A stretch of 64,000 nucleotides of DNA from Trematomus loennbergii (GCA_012861695.1 JAAOOA010000469.1:72501-136500); one strand, 5' to 3'. Numbered from the stretch's first letter, positions 22,375-33,612 are shown. Notes: a model not told the origin generated them from the sequence alone. Numbers and translations: made by a program.

Positions 22375-23490
22375 CAAAGAAGTGTGTTTTTAGTGTAGAT
22401 TTAAAAACCCTAGGGTCTGGGCCGACCTCACATGGAGGGGCAGAGTGTTCCAGAGCCTAGGGCCAGCTGCTGCGAAGGCTCGGTGCCCTCAGGTTTTGAG
22501 CCTGGTCTTGGGCACTACCAGCAGCAGCTGGTCAGCAGACCTTAAAGCTCTGGCTGGGGTGTAGCGCTGGAGGAGTTCAGCTATATAGGCCGGAGCCAGC
22601 CCATTTAGTGCTTTAAAAACAAATAAAAGGATTTAAAATCTATTCTGAACCGAACTGGAAGCCAGTGCAGTGAGGCCAGAATTGGGGTGATGTGGTCACG
22701 CTTTTTTGGCCAGTCAGCAAATGTGCAGCTGCGTTTTGGACTAGCTGCAGGCGTTTAATTGAGGCCTGGTCCATACCCACATACAGAGCGTTGCAATAGT
22801 CCAGTCTTGAGGTTACAAAGGCGTTAACCCTTTCTAAGTCATTAAAAGATAAATACGACTTGGTTTTGGCCAATAGTCTTATTTAAAAAAAGCAGGATTT
22901 GACTACGGTGCTGACCTGCTTGTCGAATTTAAAAGTGCTAGTGAAGGTCACTCCAAGGTTCATGACCGAGGGGAGGATGTTTTTTTTTAGAGAGCCCAGA
23001 ATATCAACCGGAGAGGCTGGAGGTTGGGGTCCAAAAAAGATGACCTCAGTCTTGCTCTCGTTGAGGTTGAGAACGTTTTTGCCAGCCAGGATTTTATCTC
23101 TGTTAAGCAGTCCATCAACTGCTGTAGAGAGTGTTTGACATTTGCTTTGAGAGGCAGATAGATCTGTACATCGTCGGCGTAGCAGTGGAAGGGAATATTA
23201 TGTTTTGTGAGAATTGAACCTAGGGCAGTGTGTACAGTAGAAAAGGATGGGGCCCAGAATCGAGCCTTGGGGAACCCCACAGGTAAGAGGGGCTTTGCAG
23301 AGGAGAAGGCACCTAGCTGCACTGAGAAGCTACGGTCTGTCAGGTAGGACCTGAACCATGCAAGGGCAGAGCCTGTGATGCCAGCGGACTGTTCAAGCCG
23401 TGACAGCAGGATGCTATGGTCCACAGTGTCAAAGGCAGCTGTCAGGTCTAACAGCACCAAGACAGCGGGCTACCTGAGTCGGCGGCTAGG
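22375..23490 (-). pseudogene. second L2-type LINE reverse transcriptase fragment
   Basis: The minus strand carries DLTAAFDTVDHSILLSRL (first catalytic Asp), a damaged VPQGS region, CYADDVQIYLPLK (YADD), LTEIKSWL, then in a second frame VTSRLDYCNALYVGM, QLVQNAAAHLL and remnants of LHWLPV. Translation of 22380-22680 in mixed frames continues into the C-terminal tail to about 22375. The 5' end is cut at about 23490, right beside the inverted-repeat arm at 23512. It differs clearly in sequence from the LINE at 3950-5090, so it is a different subfamily. Several frameshifts; not active. Confidence 0.85.
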
Positions 23491-23859
23491 AGCAGATCAT
23501 TAAAAACTCTTAAAACGCCCACCCCTCCCCCCCCCCCCCTGCCCGTCACCTCCTGATTTTGCTATCAGCCATTCATTTTCACTCACTAAGTCACCTAAAA
23601 CTTTTATTGTCCTCAAATTAGATTCGTTTTTAATATGATTTGTGTTAACTAAGGATGTTCTCTTAAATTGTATGGCTTGTGAACTAATGTTTAATTACTT
23701 TACTAACTACAACAAAGTCTCTCTGAGAGGAAAATAATAATTTAAATATGTTAATGACCCCCTGATATTGTATTTTGTAATGTTTAATTACTTCACACAA
23801 CTATTAATGAATCCCTATATGAAGTTACAAGTTCATTTTAAGTTTCAAGTTTCAAGGCT

Positions 23860-23945
23860 TTATGGCATATGCCCATTAGCTACAGTGTAGATATGTCAAT
23901 GAAAAACATAGGTCACAGGCTCCTCCAACAGTGCACATAAAACAG
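23860..23945 (-). repeat. retroposon tail inside the left arm
   Basis: CAAGGCTTTATGGCATATGC through CTCCTCCAACAGTGCACA; the inverted counterpart is in the right arm (27965-28075) and a related tail ends the LINE fragment near 47290-47373 (GGAGGAGCCTGTGACTTCAG, AAAGCCTTGAATCTTGAA). Confidence 0.7.
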
Positions 23946-24301
23946 ATAAAATACTGCAATAGAATGTTTTGATATGACAGATTTGTGCGTAATTCTCTCA
24001 CAAAGGAACTGTAAGATACACGTTTATGTATGGAAAACTTTATAACTTGGTAAAATATTCATTCATTTGTAATGAATTGAGTTTTCTTCAAGAATCAAAC
24101 TCTAAATGGAGAGTTTGTGATTTTAACACTGTTTCGATGAAACAATGCAGTTTTGATAACTTGACTTGACTAACATTACTTTTTTTTAAATATATGTTTT
24201 TAGATGCTTCACTTTTGATTTCTTTTTTATTTTACTTTAAAGAAAAGTCAAAGTATCGAAAAAAAAAAAAAAAAATCCTGGCTTCAATCAACCGCTGGTT
24301 A

Positions 24302-24957
24302 TTAGTCTTCTTCTTCTCCATCCAGCTCGGCATGGATCTTGTCAAGTCTCTCCTTGAGGCGTCTGCAGTTTTTGAGATTGTACAGAAAAGCCTCCGAAGC
24401 GCCTTGGATCCTCCATTCAGCCGTGTAAATGTTTTTTATCATTAAGACTCTGGTCAATCACTGTAATGAAGTCGGCGAGCCAAAGACTTTTCATTAACGC
24501 GTTGTAATTGTTTCTGAAGAAATATTCTGGAATGTCATTCAGACAATCGTGTTGCCTCTGGCCGGGGTAACTGACTCGGCATCCATTGCAGATTTTTTCT
24601 CTGTACCGATGCAGCACCCTCTCCAGAATATCAACCAACTCCGATTTCACTATGTTCATAAACAGAGACGTCTTGGCCCCAGGAGTAACATCAGCAGCAG
24701 TAGTACTGCAAGATTTGGGTGTCCACAATGGTGGTGATGATAGTAGTCCAGGAGTTTGTTCCTGGCTGCAACTCGCGGGGGAGACTTGGTTTTTCTCAGA
24801 TCCCTGGCTAGTTTTCAACGGTCGTCTTAGTGGGGTCCTTCGTTTTAGATGATTTGCTGAGTGGGGGGGGACTTATTGCGTTGAGTGGGGGGATTCATCT
24901 GTAGAATTGAGAGTTTTTAGAAAGTTCTTTAAGCGTTGTAGCTTTTTCATCTATCAT
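24302..24957 (-). pseudogene. unidentified Cys/His-motif protein inside the inverted-repeat element
   Basis: The minus strand starts at ATG 24957 (MIDEKATTLKELSKNSQFYR), followed by a Pro/Ser/Thr/Lys-rich stretch in mixed frames. A 133-residue open part then gives SLFMNIVKSELVDILERVLH, YREKICNGCRVSYPGQRQHD-CL, PEYFFRNNYNAL and SLWLADFITVIDQSL. One A too many in a 6-A run at about 24428 breaks it; the next frame continues EWRIQGASEAFLYNLKNCRR, LKERLDKIHAELDGEEED and a stop at 24302. The CxxC...H.C arrangement looks zinc-binding. I recall similar motifs in uncharacterised proteins of fish and cnidarians but cannot name a function. Interrupted by one or more frameshifts, a premature stop and C-run changes. 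Confidence 0.55.
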
Positions 24958-25138
24958 TTTCAACCAAGCAGCAAGAGGTCAAATGTAAGAATAAGTAATA
25001 GTTTGTCACGATTTTACGGAAAAAGTCAGAGCGCGATGTCGTATCTTAAAGACAGCTTGAACTGGATAGATGGTTAGTCTTTTTTCAAACATACCATACG
25101 TTCTGCATGTTAGTATATTAGGCCAATCGGGTTAGGCC

Positions 25139-25406
25139 CTACTGCCCCACTCCCTCAATAGGGAAGTCACGCTTTGGGAAGAGGTGTTTAATTTCACAGA
25201 TCTGACTTGATTGTTGTTGTGATGGCTGAAGGAAGAGGGACGGGGGAGGAAAATTCAGAGGGTGAAGAAGCAGAAAGATAACTTGTTTGTAAAACGGACA
25301 GCACGTCAGTTTCAGGAAAGATGACACCGGTTTTATGCATGACATGCCAAATATCCTGAAGCCCTACAGAAAAAGGTACAAGTATATTGTGTTGAAAATA
25401 TCGCAA
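25139..25406 (-). pseudogene. possible second coding remnant in the inverted-repeat element
   Basis: A 70-residue minus-strand frame (VGLQDIWHVMHKTGVIFPET, then a Ser/Pro-rich stretch) lies upstream of and in the same direction as the 24302-24957 frame. Composition is protein-like in its first half, but no family was recognised. It could be an upstream exon or part of the same gene, or chance. Confidence 0.25.
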
Positions 25407-25589
25407 AAAGTCGTAATATTGTATAATGTATTAGTTGCATGTTGTATTTTGATAAAATCACTGTGTAGTTTTTCAAAAATATAATGGAAAAAGGAGAGAA
25501 AAAACAAATATCACAGTATGTTGAAAAATATGAAAAAAGTAATGTTGTGTTAAAATAACATGAAAGAAATCAAAGTAAAGCATCTAAAA

Positions 25590-25690
25590 AACATATATTT
25601 AAAAAAAAGTTATGTTAGTCAAGTCAAGTTATCAAAACCGCATTGTTTCATCGAAACAGTGTTAAAATCACAAACAAAGTTTGTAAACAG
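25590..25690 (+). repeat. extra direct copy of the arm's inner end (1)
   Basis: TTAGTCAAGTCAAGTTATCA and TTTCATCGAAACAGTGTTAA match 27735-27795 and 27250-27300. The preceding 25480-25590 block also matches 27605-27720. Confidence 0.8.
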
Positions 25691-27220
25691 ATGGTTGACG
25701 AGGTATGCGTTCGGACGCCGTAAATAATTAGTCGGTATAACTCTGTTCATATTTTTTATCAAAGACCCCTCTCGTCTTGGAAATTCCTACAAATTCCCCC
25801 TCCTCAAAGTTCATTTTCGTAGCACCTTTCCCCTACTGATGCTAGTGACCCCCCTTTGTATTCTAATTACCCCTTTGTTCGATGTTATTACATGTAGGTG
25901 TGTTCATTTAAACACTGAGATTTTCAACATACTACTCTACAAAATGATTTTTTTCATATTCTTTTGACAAAATATACTTGACTTTTTTACGGAAAATCAT
26001 GACAAACTTTAATGTGACTTATTCTTAAATTTGCCATACTAAAGTAAGACTTGAAAATACTATATCGTTGTTTTTTAAATTATATGTCAACATATAAAAC
26101 AGAACTTTTGTTTGTGTTAACATAACATTGACTGGCTTTTCCTTGATCATTTCAACATGAAATACTATGAGTTTTTTTTTTTTTTTTTTAAATGATATTT
26201 TAATATAGCATATTGGCGGAGATAATATTTACGGCCCTTTGAGTAGAATGTTAAAAAGTAAGCTAGTCCCAGACTGTAGGGCCCACTCCTTAGGTTGGCT
26301 CCACTTAGGTTAAATTACTTTAGTTAAAATGAGGACATTCTAAATATGGTAAAAGTGGAGTAATTTGAGTGTCTGATGCACACAAGCCTGTTTTTTGTTT
26401 GTTTGCACTGCTGTGTGCACTTAAATTGATGTTGATGGTTAAATTAGTTATTGGTTCAAATGTACTGAGTTCTGAACATGTCATCTAAATGTAGAAATGC
26501 CTTGGCATATGGTTCTTGTTTCAAAAACAATGCAGCATTTTATTTATTTGTTTGTCCTGCTTTTACAACATACAGTATAAGCACTCCTATGTTGTTGTTG
26601 TAGACTTTAGCGTATCTGTAGCTATTAACATGATTGCTCATATTTCAAGCCATATTATTCCTGACCCCTTATTTTGGATCAGTTTTCATCAACCATCCAC
26701 CATTCAAAACCGCATACATACATCTGTTTTTTCCCCCTCACAACACGCCTTTTCAGAATTTTAAAAACCCTAAATCTAATTTAGAGAGGACAAATAAAAG
26801 TAGTAGGTGACTTTTTTATAGATCAAGGCTAATTAGATTGACAACAAAGGGTCTGAGAGTCTCACAGTCTTGTCCTCACAACAGTGTAAAATAAATTTGA
26901 TGCAGCAGTGAGCCAGAGTCATTGCAGTTCATTATGTGTTTGAACATATCAAAATGTTCTAAGAAATGTTTTAAAGCACCCAGGACTCTCATTTTTGCCA
27001 AGACATGACTTAATACACGATGCAAGTTTTAAAGCTTTTGCCTGGAAGTAGCAGATTAAGTGATTTAATGGTGGAGCAGGATTGTTAAGAAACCCAATTC
27101 CTTACAAAAGTACTATTCTATCAGTTGTAAAGTGTTGCACACTTCAAAGTGTATCTAAAAGTATCCTAGTAACACAAACAAAAGCAAGGAAGAAAAAAGC
27201 AAAAATCAGTAAAGTCATCT
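25691..27220. other. interior of the inverted-repeat element, no gene seen
   Basis: AT-rich. 25840-25905 contains, inverted, the ACCTAC...CAAAGGGG pattern found at 29285-29360. 26770-26850 repeats the AATTTAGAGAGGACAA and TAATTAGATTGACAACAAAG words found at 28645-28680 and 29130-29200. A poly-T run lies near 26172. Confidence 0.5.
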
Positions 27221-27224
27221 AACA

Positions 27225-27420
27225 AAACATATATTTAAAAAAGTAATGTTAGTCAAGTCAAGTTATCAAAAACTGTATTGTTTCATCGAAACAGTGTTAA
27301 AATCACAAACTCTCCATTTAGAGTTTGATTCTTTAAGAATCTCAATTCATTACAAATTAATGAATATTTTACCAAGTTATAAAGTTTTGCATCCATTAAA
27401 GTGTAACTATAAGTATCTTT
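27225..27420 (+). repeat. extra direct copy of the arm's inner end (2)
   Basis: Matches 27725-27905 (and inverted 24010-24205) through AACTCTCCATTTAGAGTTTG, AATGAATATTTTACCAAGTT and the GTTTTGCATCCATTAAAGTG variant. Confidence 0.8.
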
Positions 27421-27524
27421 GTAGGAGAAAAAACGAAAATCATTTAAGTTATTTCCAGAAAACTGGATTGTTTTACTAAAATCCCAAAGTGCCTTTAAGA
27501 GTCACAGTCTTAAAGAAAATCTGT

Positions 27525-27595
27525 TCGTCTTAGTGGGGGTCCTTAGTTTTGGATGATTTGCTAATTGGGGTGGGACTTATTGCGTTGAATGTCTG
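27525..27595 (-). pseudogene. second copy of the N-terminal coding block of the inverted-repeat element
   Basis: TCGTCTTAGTGGGGGTCCTT through GGGACTTATTGCGTTGAATG repeats 24823-24890, the segment just before the 133-residue open part. It is followed by the same block that occurs at 25480. This shows that a second, truncated element copy or an internal duplication is present. Confidence 0.65.
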
Positions 27596-28236
27596 TATAT
27601 TCAAAATATAATGGAAAAAGGAGAGAAAAAAAAAATATCACAGTATGTTGAAAAATATGAAAAAAGTAATGTGTTAAAATAACATGAAAGAAATCAAAAG
27701 TAAAGCATCTAAAAACATATATTTAAAAAAAGTAATGTTAGTCAAGTCAAGTTATCAAAAACTGCATTGTTTCATCGAAACAGTGTTAAAAATCATAAAC
27801 TCTCCATTAGAGTTTGATTCTTGAAGAAAACTCAATTCGTTACAAATGAATGAATATTTTACCAAGTTATGAAGTTTTCCATACATAAACGTGTATCTTA
27901 CAGTTCCTTTGTGAGAGAATTACGCACAAATCTGTCATATCAAAACATTCTATTGCAGTATTTTATCTGTTTTATGTGCACTGTTGGAGGAGCCTGTGAC
28001 CTATGTTTTTCATTGACATATCTACACTGTAGCTAATGGGCATATGCCATAAAGCCTTGAAACTTGAAAACTTAAAATGATCAGAAACTGCATTGTCTCA
28101 CTGAAAACAGCTCTAAAGAAAACCCCATTCCATACAAAGTACTTAACTTTCTACCAGTTGTAAAGTGTTGCTCACTTCAAAAGTGTATCTAAAAAAGTAT
28201 CTTAGTAACAAAAACAAAAGCATTAATGTTAACAAC

Positions 28237-28435
28237 GCCTCAAAGGGCGGACTCCTGAGTTCCGTAATGCCCCCCTACCATGGCACTTGGACTATTTACA
28301 TCATCCAGGGCTCAACACCAGTAAATACACCTCTCTTTATCCGCTCTCCAGGCCTCCAAGGGCGGACTCCTGAGTTCCGTAATGCCCCCCTAACATGACA
28401 CTTAGATTATTTTCATCATCCAGGGCTCAACCCAA
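28237..28435 (+). repeat. two tandem units of about 115 bp
   Basis: AAGGGCGGACTCCTGAGTTC, CGTAATGCCCCCCTA and CATCATCCAGGGCTCAAC occur twice in the same order (28240-28320 and 28356-28435). Confidence 0.85.
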
Positions 28436-28770
28436 GTAAATGTAGCCTCATGTAACTTCATATAGGGATTCATTAATAGTTGTGCGAAGTAATTAAACAT
28501 TACAAAATACAATATCAGGGGGTCATTAACATATTTTAAATTATTATTTTCCTCTCAGAGAGACTTTGTTATAGTTAATAAAGTAATTAAACATTAGTTC
28601 ACAAGCCATACAACTTAAGAGAACATCCTTAGTTAACACAAATCATATTAAAAAACTAATCTAATTTAGAGAGGACAATAAAAGTTTTAGGTGACTTAGT
28701 GAATGAGAATAACGGCTGATAGAAAATCAGGAGGTGACGGGCAGGGGAGGGGAGGGGTGAGGGGGTGTGA

Positions 28771-29434
28771 GGGGAGACAGTCTCACACATCCAGACTCCA
28801 TTTTTCATGAAGAGCCTCGACGGAGGGTCTGAACCCGGCACAGATACTGCATCCGTTTCTTGACTGGAGCTCCCGGATGGCTGTCACAGGCGTCTCGCTG
28901 ATTAAACCCATATCGATGCGTCTCTTTGCCATTTTCGTTTTTGAAAGTTTAGGTGACTTGGTGAGTGAAATAGTGGCTTTTTATCTAGTTTGCACGGATT
29001 CTTTTTTTACCTCCACCCCCACCTCTATCAGGAAGGGGTGAGAGGGGGACGGGGTGCGAGGGGGATGGGGTGCGAGACATGTTACAACATCTCACCACCC
29101 TCACATCAAAGGACAGACATCAAAGGGTAATTAGATTAGCCAACAAAGGGCAGACATCAAAGGGCAGACATCAAAGGCTAATTAGATTAGACAACAAAGG
29201 ATCTACTACAATGGGGAATATCACACCTACATGTTACAACACCTCACCCCTCACATCAAAGGAAATCACACATATCTGTGATATCACACCTACACGCGAT
29301 AACACCTCGAACAAAGGGGCTCATTAACATATCAAAGGGGCTCATTAGCATAAGTAGTAGTAGGTGTGACCTGTCACAGCACCTGTCACTTTGTATGCAT
29401 ACTAATGTGATTGAAACAGTATTTGTATAACTAC
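28771..29434. repeat. G-rich and CAAAGGG-word repeat region right of the inverted arm
   Basis: GGGGTGAGAGGGGGACGGGG-type tracts (28740-28770, 29035-29075), a second copy of GTTTAGGTGACTTGGTGAGT (28946, compare 28690), and many CATCAAAGG / AACAAAGG words with TAATTAGATTAG (29100-29340). Probably subterminal sequence of the same element. No coding frame. Confidence 0.5.
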
Positions 29435-30251
29435 TGAGGTAGTCTGTTGGAGCCGTAACCGAGGATACACTGATTTAGAGGAGAGAGGAGAGAGGTCTCT
29501 CTGGAGGAGCTATAACCAAGGGTACACTGATGTAGAGCAGAGGGGAGTCTCTCTAGAGGAGCTATAACCGAGGGTAACTGTTACGACCCTGGGTCGTTAT
29601 GTCATTTGTGTGCAGATATTTCTTCCTCCTCCTGTGTCTGTGTGGCTGTGTGTGAGTAAGCCTGCGAATACCAGCCCAGGGCGAGTAGGACAGATGTGCT
29701 AAATGTTCATTCAGGTTGGACAATATCGCTGAATTACCGAGGCGCGCACAGGACACAGAAGCGCGCCTGTCGCTCAGCCCGTCATCACTGGGGCTGTAAG
29801 GTGGCTGAGTGACAGACACAGAGGCAATAGGCATTACTATCGGAGATTGAGCGGCACCACTTTTACGATCAACATACATTTTAAGCATGTGTATGTGACA
29901 CACACAAGTTTGTTCTACGATCCGGAGTGCGGATCACCGTTCCACTGAGTTTACGGCCCACCTCATACGGGCCGGAAAACTTTGCTTGCAGGGCCAAACC
30001 AACAACGGGCAGCAGAACTAATACTCGGTCACCAGTTTGGAATTCCCGAGCAACTGACTTTTTGTCGTACCGGGCTTTCATTTTAGACTGGGCGGTCCGG
30101 AGCGACTCACGGGCCAAATCACAGGCATGATGTAGCCTTTCTGTGAATGAACTAATACTTGTATGCTTTAGTAGATATCTACAAATAAACAGTAGATATT
30201 TTTCATGAAACCATATATTGCTTCACATAAAAATATACAAGGGCTGTAGCC
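29435..30251 (-). mobile_element. Ty3/gypsy retrotransposon 3' fragment, copy 1
   Basis: Nearly the same sequence occurs at 59405-60172. It carries the C-terminal integrase piece on the minus strand and, beyond it, TGTTACGACCCTGGGTCGTT (29580), which resembles fish gypsy LTR starts. This copy has an extra 60-bp duplication near 29515-29575 (AGCTATAACC...GAGGAG unit). Confidence 0.65.
29562..30157 (-). pseudogene. gypsy integrase C-terminal fragment, copy 1
   Basis: The minus strand reads SFTERLHHACDLARESLRTA, QSKMKARYDKKSVAREFQTG, DRVLVLLPVVGLALQAKFSG, PYEVGRKLSGT, then after a small change RTPDRRTNLCVSHTH and CHIHMLKMYVDRK. This is the last part of a Ty3/gypsy integrase (post-core region with GDxVLVLLP and GPYxVxxK motifs). 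The catalytic DDE core is absent. 59792-60157 has the same reading with an intact DYMIRTPDRR junction, so this copy lost 6 bp there. In both copies the frame drifts after YVDRK. Confidence 0.75.
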
Positions 30252-30259
30252 TGATATTA

Positions 30260-31647
30260 CAGTGGCGGCCGGTCCATAGGGGCGCTAGGGGCGCCGCCCC
30301 ACCTCTTCCCATATTAAAAATAAAAATAAAAATAAAAATAAAATAAAAAATATATTTTAAAAAACATATATATTTTTATTTTATTTTTAATGAACAAGGT
30401 AAATATTATATAATTGGTATCAGTAAAATGTATAATCTACAATAAAATCTCGTTTAAAATTGTGTTACAATGTCTAAAGTTACTGATAAGTCACATGTTT
30501 CCTGCCTGGCCTTGCCCGTGTACCTTCTCTCGTCTGGGCGCTAAGAGAGGAGCCCTCAACCAGCGCAGCAGCAGCCACTAGCAGCTGACTGTTGCTATCT
30601 GTAACATGTAAACTATGCCGCGAAAAACATAATTTCAGTCAATCAGCGTCGTCAAATATGATGGTCACAGGGCTCCTACGTGAGCGCCCGGTGCAGTCTG
30701 TGAGTTGTTTGGACTCGTATCCAAGGAGACAAAACAGGAAGCTGTCATACACTCTGGAAGCTACCATTTAGCAGCTAATGAAAACTCCGTTTTGACATAA
30801 AAATGGAATTATGGATCATCAATCATTTTTCAAAGTGACAGACACATTGGATTAACATATGGATTAACCTTCAGCTGCGTTTTTCTCGTTTTTGATCAGA
30901 ATTGTTATTCTGCAAAAGGTGAGCATATCTCCATGTTTTGCTACCTAAAGCTACGTCGTGTGATGTCTGTATTTGCTTCCCCTGTCGCGAGTTCTGATCG
31001 CTCAGTGATGATACTTATATTTCTAGAATATGTGGAATCTCAGCTTGTAAGCTTGTTTGTGCATATCCGATAAGTATATCGATTGATTTATACCTAGAGT
31101 GCGTTAGCATTTTTTCGCTCAGGGCTCATTTAGACGCTTCTTGTGAGACTTGTGTTTTGTTTCGGTAAACATGGTTCATATCATCAGTTAGATGCGTTTC
31201 CTCTGAGTAGGACACATGAATAGTTTATTACATTTTAAGAAGCCCTGAGACACAGTTTCGTGAGAAAAAAAACGGGGGAAAAAAGCCCCTTAACAGGTTA
31301 AATGGGAATTAAATCAGTGTTCCCAAAGCCCCAGTGTTCTGCAGTTTGTGTGGGCCTACTGTACTGTTGCACAGTTTATGCTGTAGAAACTATGTCCAGG
31401 ACAAGGTGTTTGGAAGTTTTGGAAGATTCATAGCTAACCACACTGAAGTTATGGAGGTATTGATCAGTCTTCTCATATTTTAAGCCTCAAATTGTCCTTC
31501 TCCCCCCTCTAACATCACCAGAAGTCATGATTTAAGGGGTCTTTTCTCAAACATTTTTACCGGGGAGCATCCCCCCGGACCCCTCTAGTATTGTTTGATC
31601 ACCATTTCCACAGCCCCACCTAAAATATTTTCCACCAGCCGCCACTG
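30260..31647. mobile_element. 1.39-kb hAT-like non-autonomous element
   Basis: CAGTGGCGGCCGGTCC at 30260 and the inverted CCAGCCGCCACTG ending at 31647. The paralogous site at about 60172-60190 lacks it: there GCTGTAGCCTGATAT runs directly into ATGATCTATCTATC. No transposase frame. An (AAAAT)n run lies at 30316-30345. Confidence 0.8.
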
Positions 31648-31650
31648 CTG

Positions 31651-31682
<32 letters not shown>
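31648..31682. repeat. (ATCT)n microsatellite
   Basis: Eight or so ATCT units precede the composite repeat. Confidence 0.9.
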
Positions 31683-31683
<1 letters not shown>

Positions 31684-32310
31684 ATTTATAATAGCAGGGT
31701 CATGCAGAGTGGGGTTGCCTATCCCTTTAAGAGAGAGAGGGAGGTGTGGCGCGTGCATGTGTAGAGCGAGCGTAGTGTGTGTCCGGAACAGAGCGGGAGT
31801 AGCAGCAGTGATCAGTCTGTCTCCAGTTAGCTGTATAACAAAGTCCTGAGGAAACACAGCGGCCTCCCAAGGAACAGCCTGCCTGTCTGCCTCATTTCAG
31901 AGTGGGTTATTGAAGCCGAAGCCTGGTGCTTCAGTCCGGGAAGACTGCAGAGAGTCCTCCCCTGTTTCTCCACTACGGTCTGGGAGCAGCATCTATCTCC
32001 ACTGTTGCTGTAACCATGTTAATGTCCCTCTGTGGGACCAATAAAGGACTTCTGATTCTGCGGACAGACAGAAGAGAGGGGGTAGGGGCGGGTAGGAATG
32101 CGGCCTTCTTCTTTTCCCGGATTTGAAGAATCCTCTTCCTCCAGTCCACCGTATCCCAGGATGCAATGCGCGCCGGTGACGAGGAAACAGAGAAAATGTC
32201 GGTCCGGTCTCAGAGAGAAAGCAGCACGTCAGCAGTAACTGATACATGTGAGTATCGGGTTTAACCTACTTTAATAACTGATAAATGTGAGTATTGGGTT
32301 TAACTTATTG
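31683..32310 (+). repeat. composite interspersed repeat, copy 2
   Basis: Same order as 10411-10985: TTATAATAGCAGGGT, GTGTGTCCGGAA, AACAAAGTCCTGAGGAAACA, GGGACCAATAAAGGACTTCT, GATGCAATGCGCGCCGGTGA, GTGAGTATCGGGTTTAAC. It contains a segment (TTTTCCCGGATTTGAAGAAT) missing from copy 1 but present in copy 3. Confidence 0.85.
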
Positions 32311-32965
32311 TCTTAATACATAAATAAGTGTCCCCGGTGTGTAAGAAGACTCACAAAGTGTCAGAAAATAAAACTCTCTTTTCCTCGTACCTACATCGCT
32401 AAAAACGGGGGAACAACCCTGCTGAAAAAACTGGTTTAGTTGGTTTAGTTGGTGCACCAGCTAAACCAGCTAAACCAGTCATCCTTGCCAGCTAAAAAAA
32501 AGGGTTAGGTACATAGTACATATATTACAAAGATTCATTGTGTCATGTATTCTGGTATCTACCAAAATAAAGACATTGTATAGTGTTCATAACAGTATTT
32601 TAATTTAATAAATAGCAATAAATAGCTAGTTAATATAATAAAATACACAGTAACAATACAATAATTATACAAATAACAACCAACCTGCAAATCAACCAAC
32701 ACATCAAATAAATATATTATCTAAAACAGGTGCATTTAAAATTAAAATAATAAATAGAATTCAATATTTAAATGGTAACAAAAACAGTAACACTATATAT
32801 GATAAGAAAAAGGCAACAAAGAAAGTGTTTTTTGTTTTTCCTTGTTCATGTCCATAATGTTTCCCGTTGTGTAGCGTCCAGCCTTTCCCAATCTGGCCTG
32901 CATCTCTGTCTGTTGAAGCCACTTCTTCAAGCAAGCTGAAAAATAAATGTACAGATATAAGTACA
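32311..32965. other. no gene seen; palindromic motif and AT-rich sequence
   Basis: CTGGTTTAGTTGGTTTAGTT at 32430 is answered by CTAAACCAGCTAAACCAG to 32478, a hairpin typical of a fish repeat. The rest (32500-32960) is AT-rich. Confidence 0.5.
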
Positions 32966-32968
32966 CTG

Positions 32969-33612
32969 CAGTGGCGGTTCTACGGGGTGGCACGGGGTGG
33001 CAGCTGCCACCTCAGAAAAATGCCTTGCCACCCCAGTTGGCAGCTTTGTTTTGAAAGAAAAGTTGTGGCTCATCGGACATTTATGAGAGAAAATCTCTAA
33101 TGTCCGAGTGCAAGTGAATGCAGCACAAGACGCGAGCCTTGTAACCCCTCCCCCGGCCCTGGCGCGAGCGTGGAAATATGATTGGCGGCGATTTCATTTG
33201 AGCGGGGGGACAGCGCAAAACGAGAAGCATTTCGGATCCAAGTAGACGGAAGGAATGAGGTATTTGCGGTCTCAATGACAGAGAAGAGACTGTCAAGTTT
33301 GGCTGTACTCAGCATTGAATCAAATCGCACCATAGCTTTAAATCTTAATACGTTTTTGAGGCGTTTTGCTGAACAGATGGTAAACGCCACATTCAGCTGT
33401 TACAGGCATGCCAACTTGATGCTCTGCTCACGGATGACTCAATGAGCATAAAAAACTGTTAAGATGATGACCTTGTATGTGTGTGTATATATTTTTTCTT
33501 TGTGGGGGTCTGCCCCCAAAAAACAGTTTCAAGTCCTGAGAAAGTAAAATAAGACGGTGTGTAAAACTTCACTGCCCAGCCAAAAAAGAGTAACCACTTT
33601 GATTTAACTAGG
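32969..33612. mobile_element. left end of a hAT-like element
   Basis: CAGTGGCGGTTCTACGGGGT is a typical hAT-style start, followed by repeats of GGTGGCA and its inverse TGCCACC. A right end was not found before the next element at 33621, so it is probably truncated or its right end lies beyond. Confidence 0.45.

Larger units (their letters stand above)
23512..28770. mobile_element. 5.2-kb structure with inverted arms of at least 700 bp
   Basis: Left arm 23512-24230 is found inverted at 27720-28770. Shared blocks include CACCTCCTGATTTT/AAAATCAGGAGGTG, CTCTCTGAGAGGAAAATAAT, ATGAATCCCTATATGAAGTTAC and AACACTGTTTCGATGAAACA. Both arms also contain the same retroposon tail (23860-23945; 27965-28075). 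Between them lie the ORF at 24302-24957 (minus), AT-rich sequence and extra direct copies of the arm's inner end (25590-25690, 27225-27420). Long inverted termini around a coding core suggest a large DNA transposon or a Polinton/virus-like relic; a plain inverted duplication is the alternative. Confidence 0.7.
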
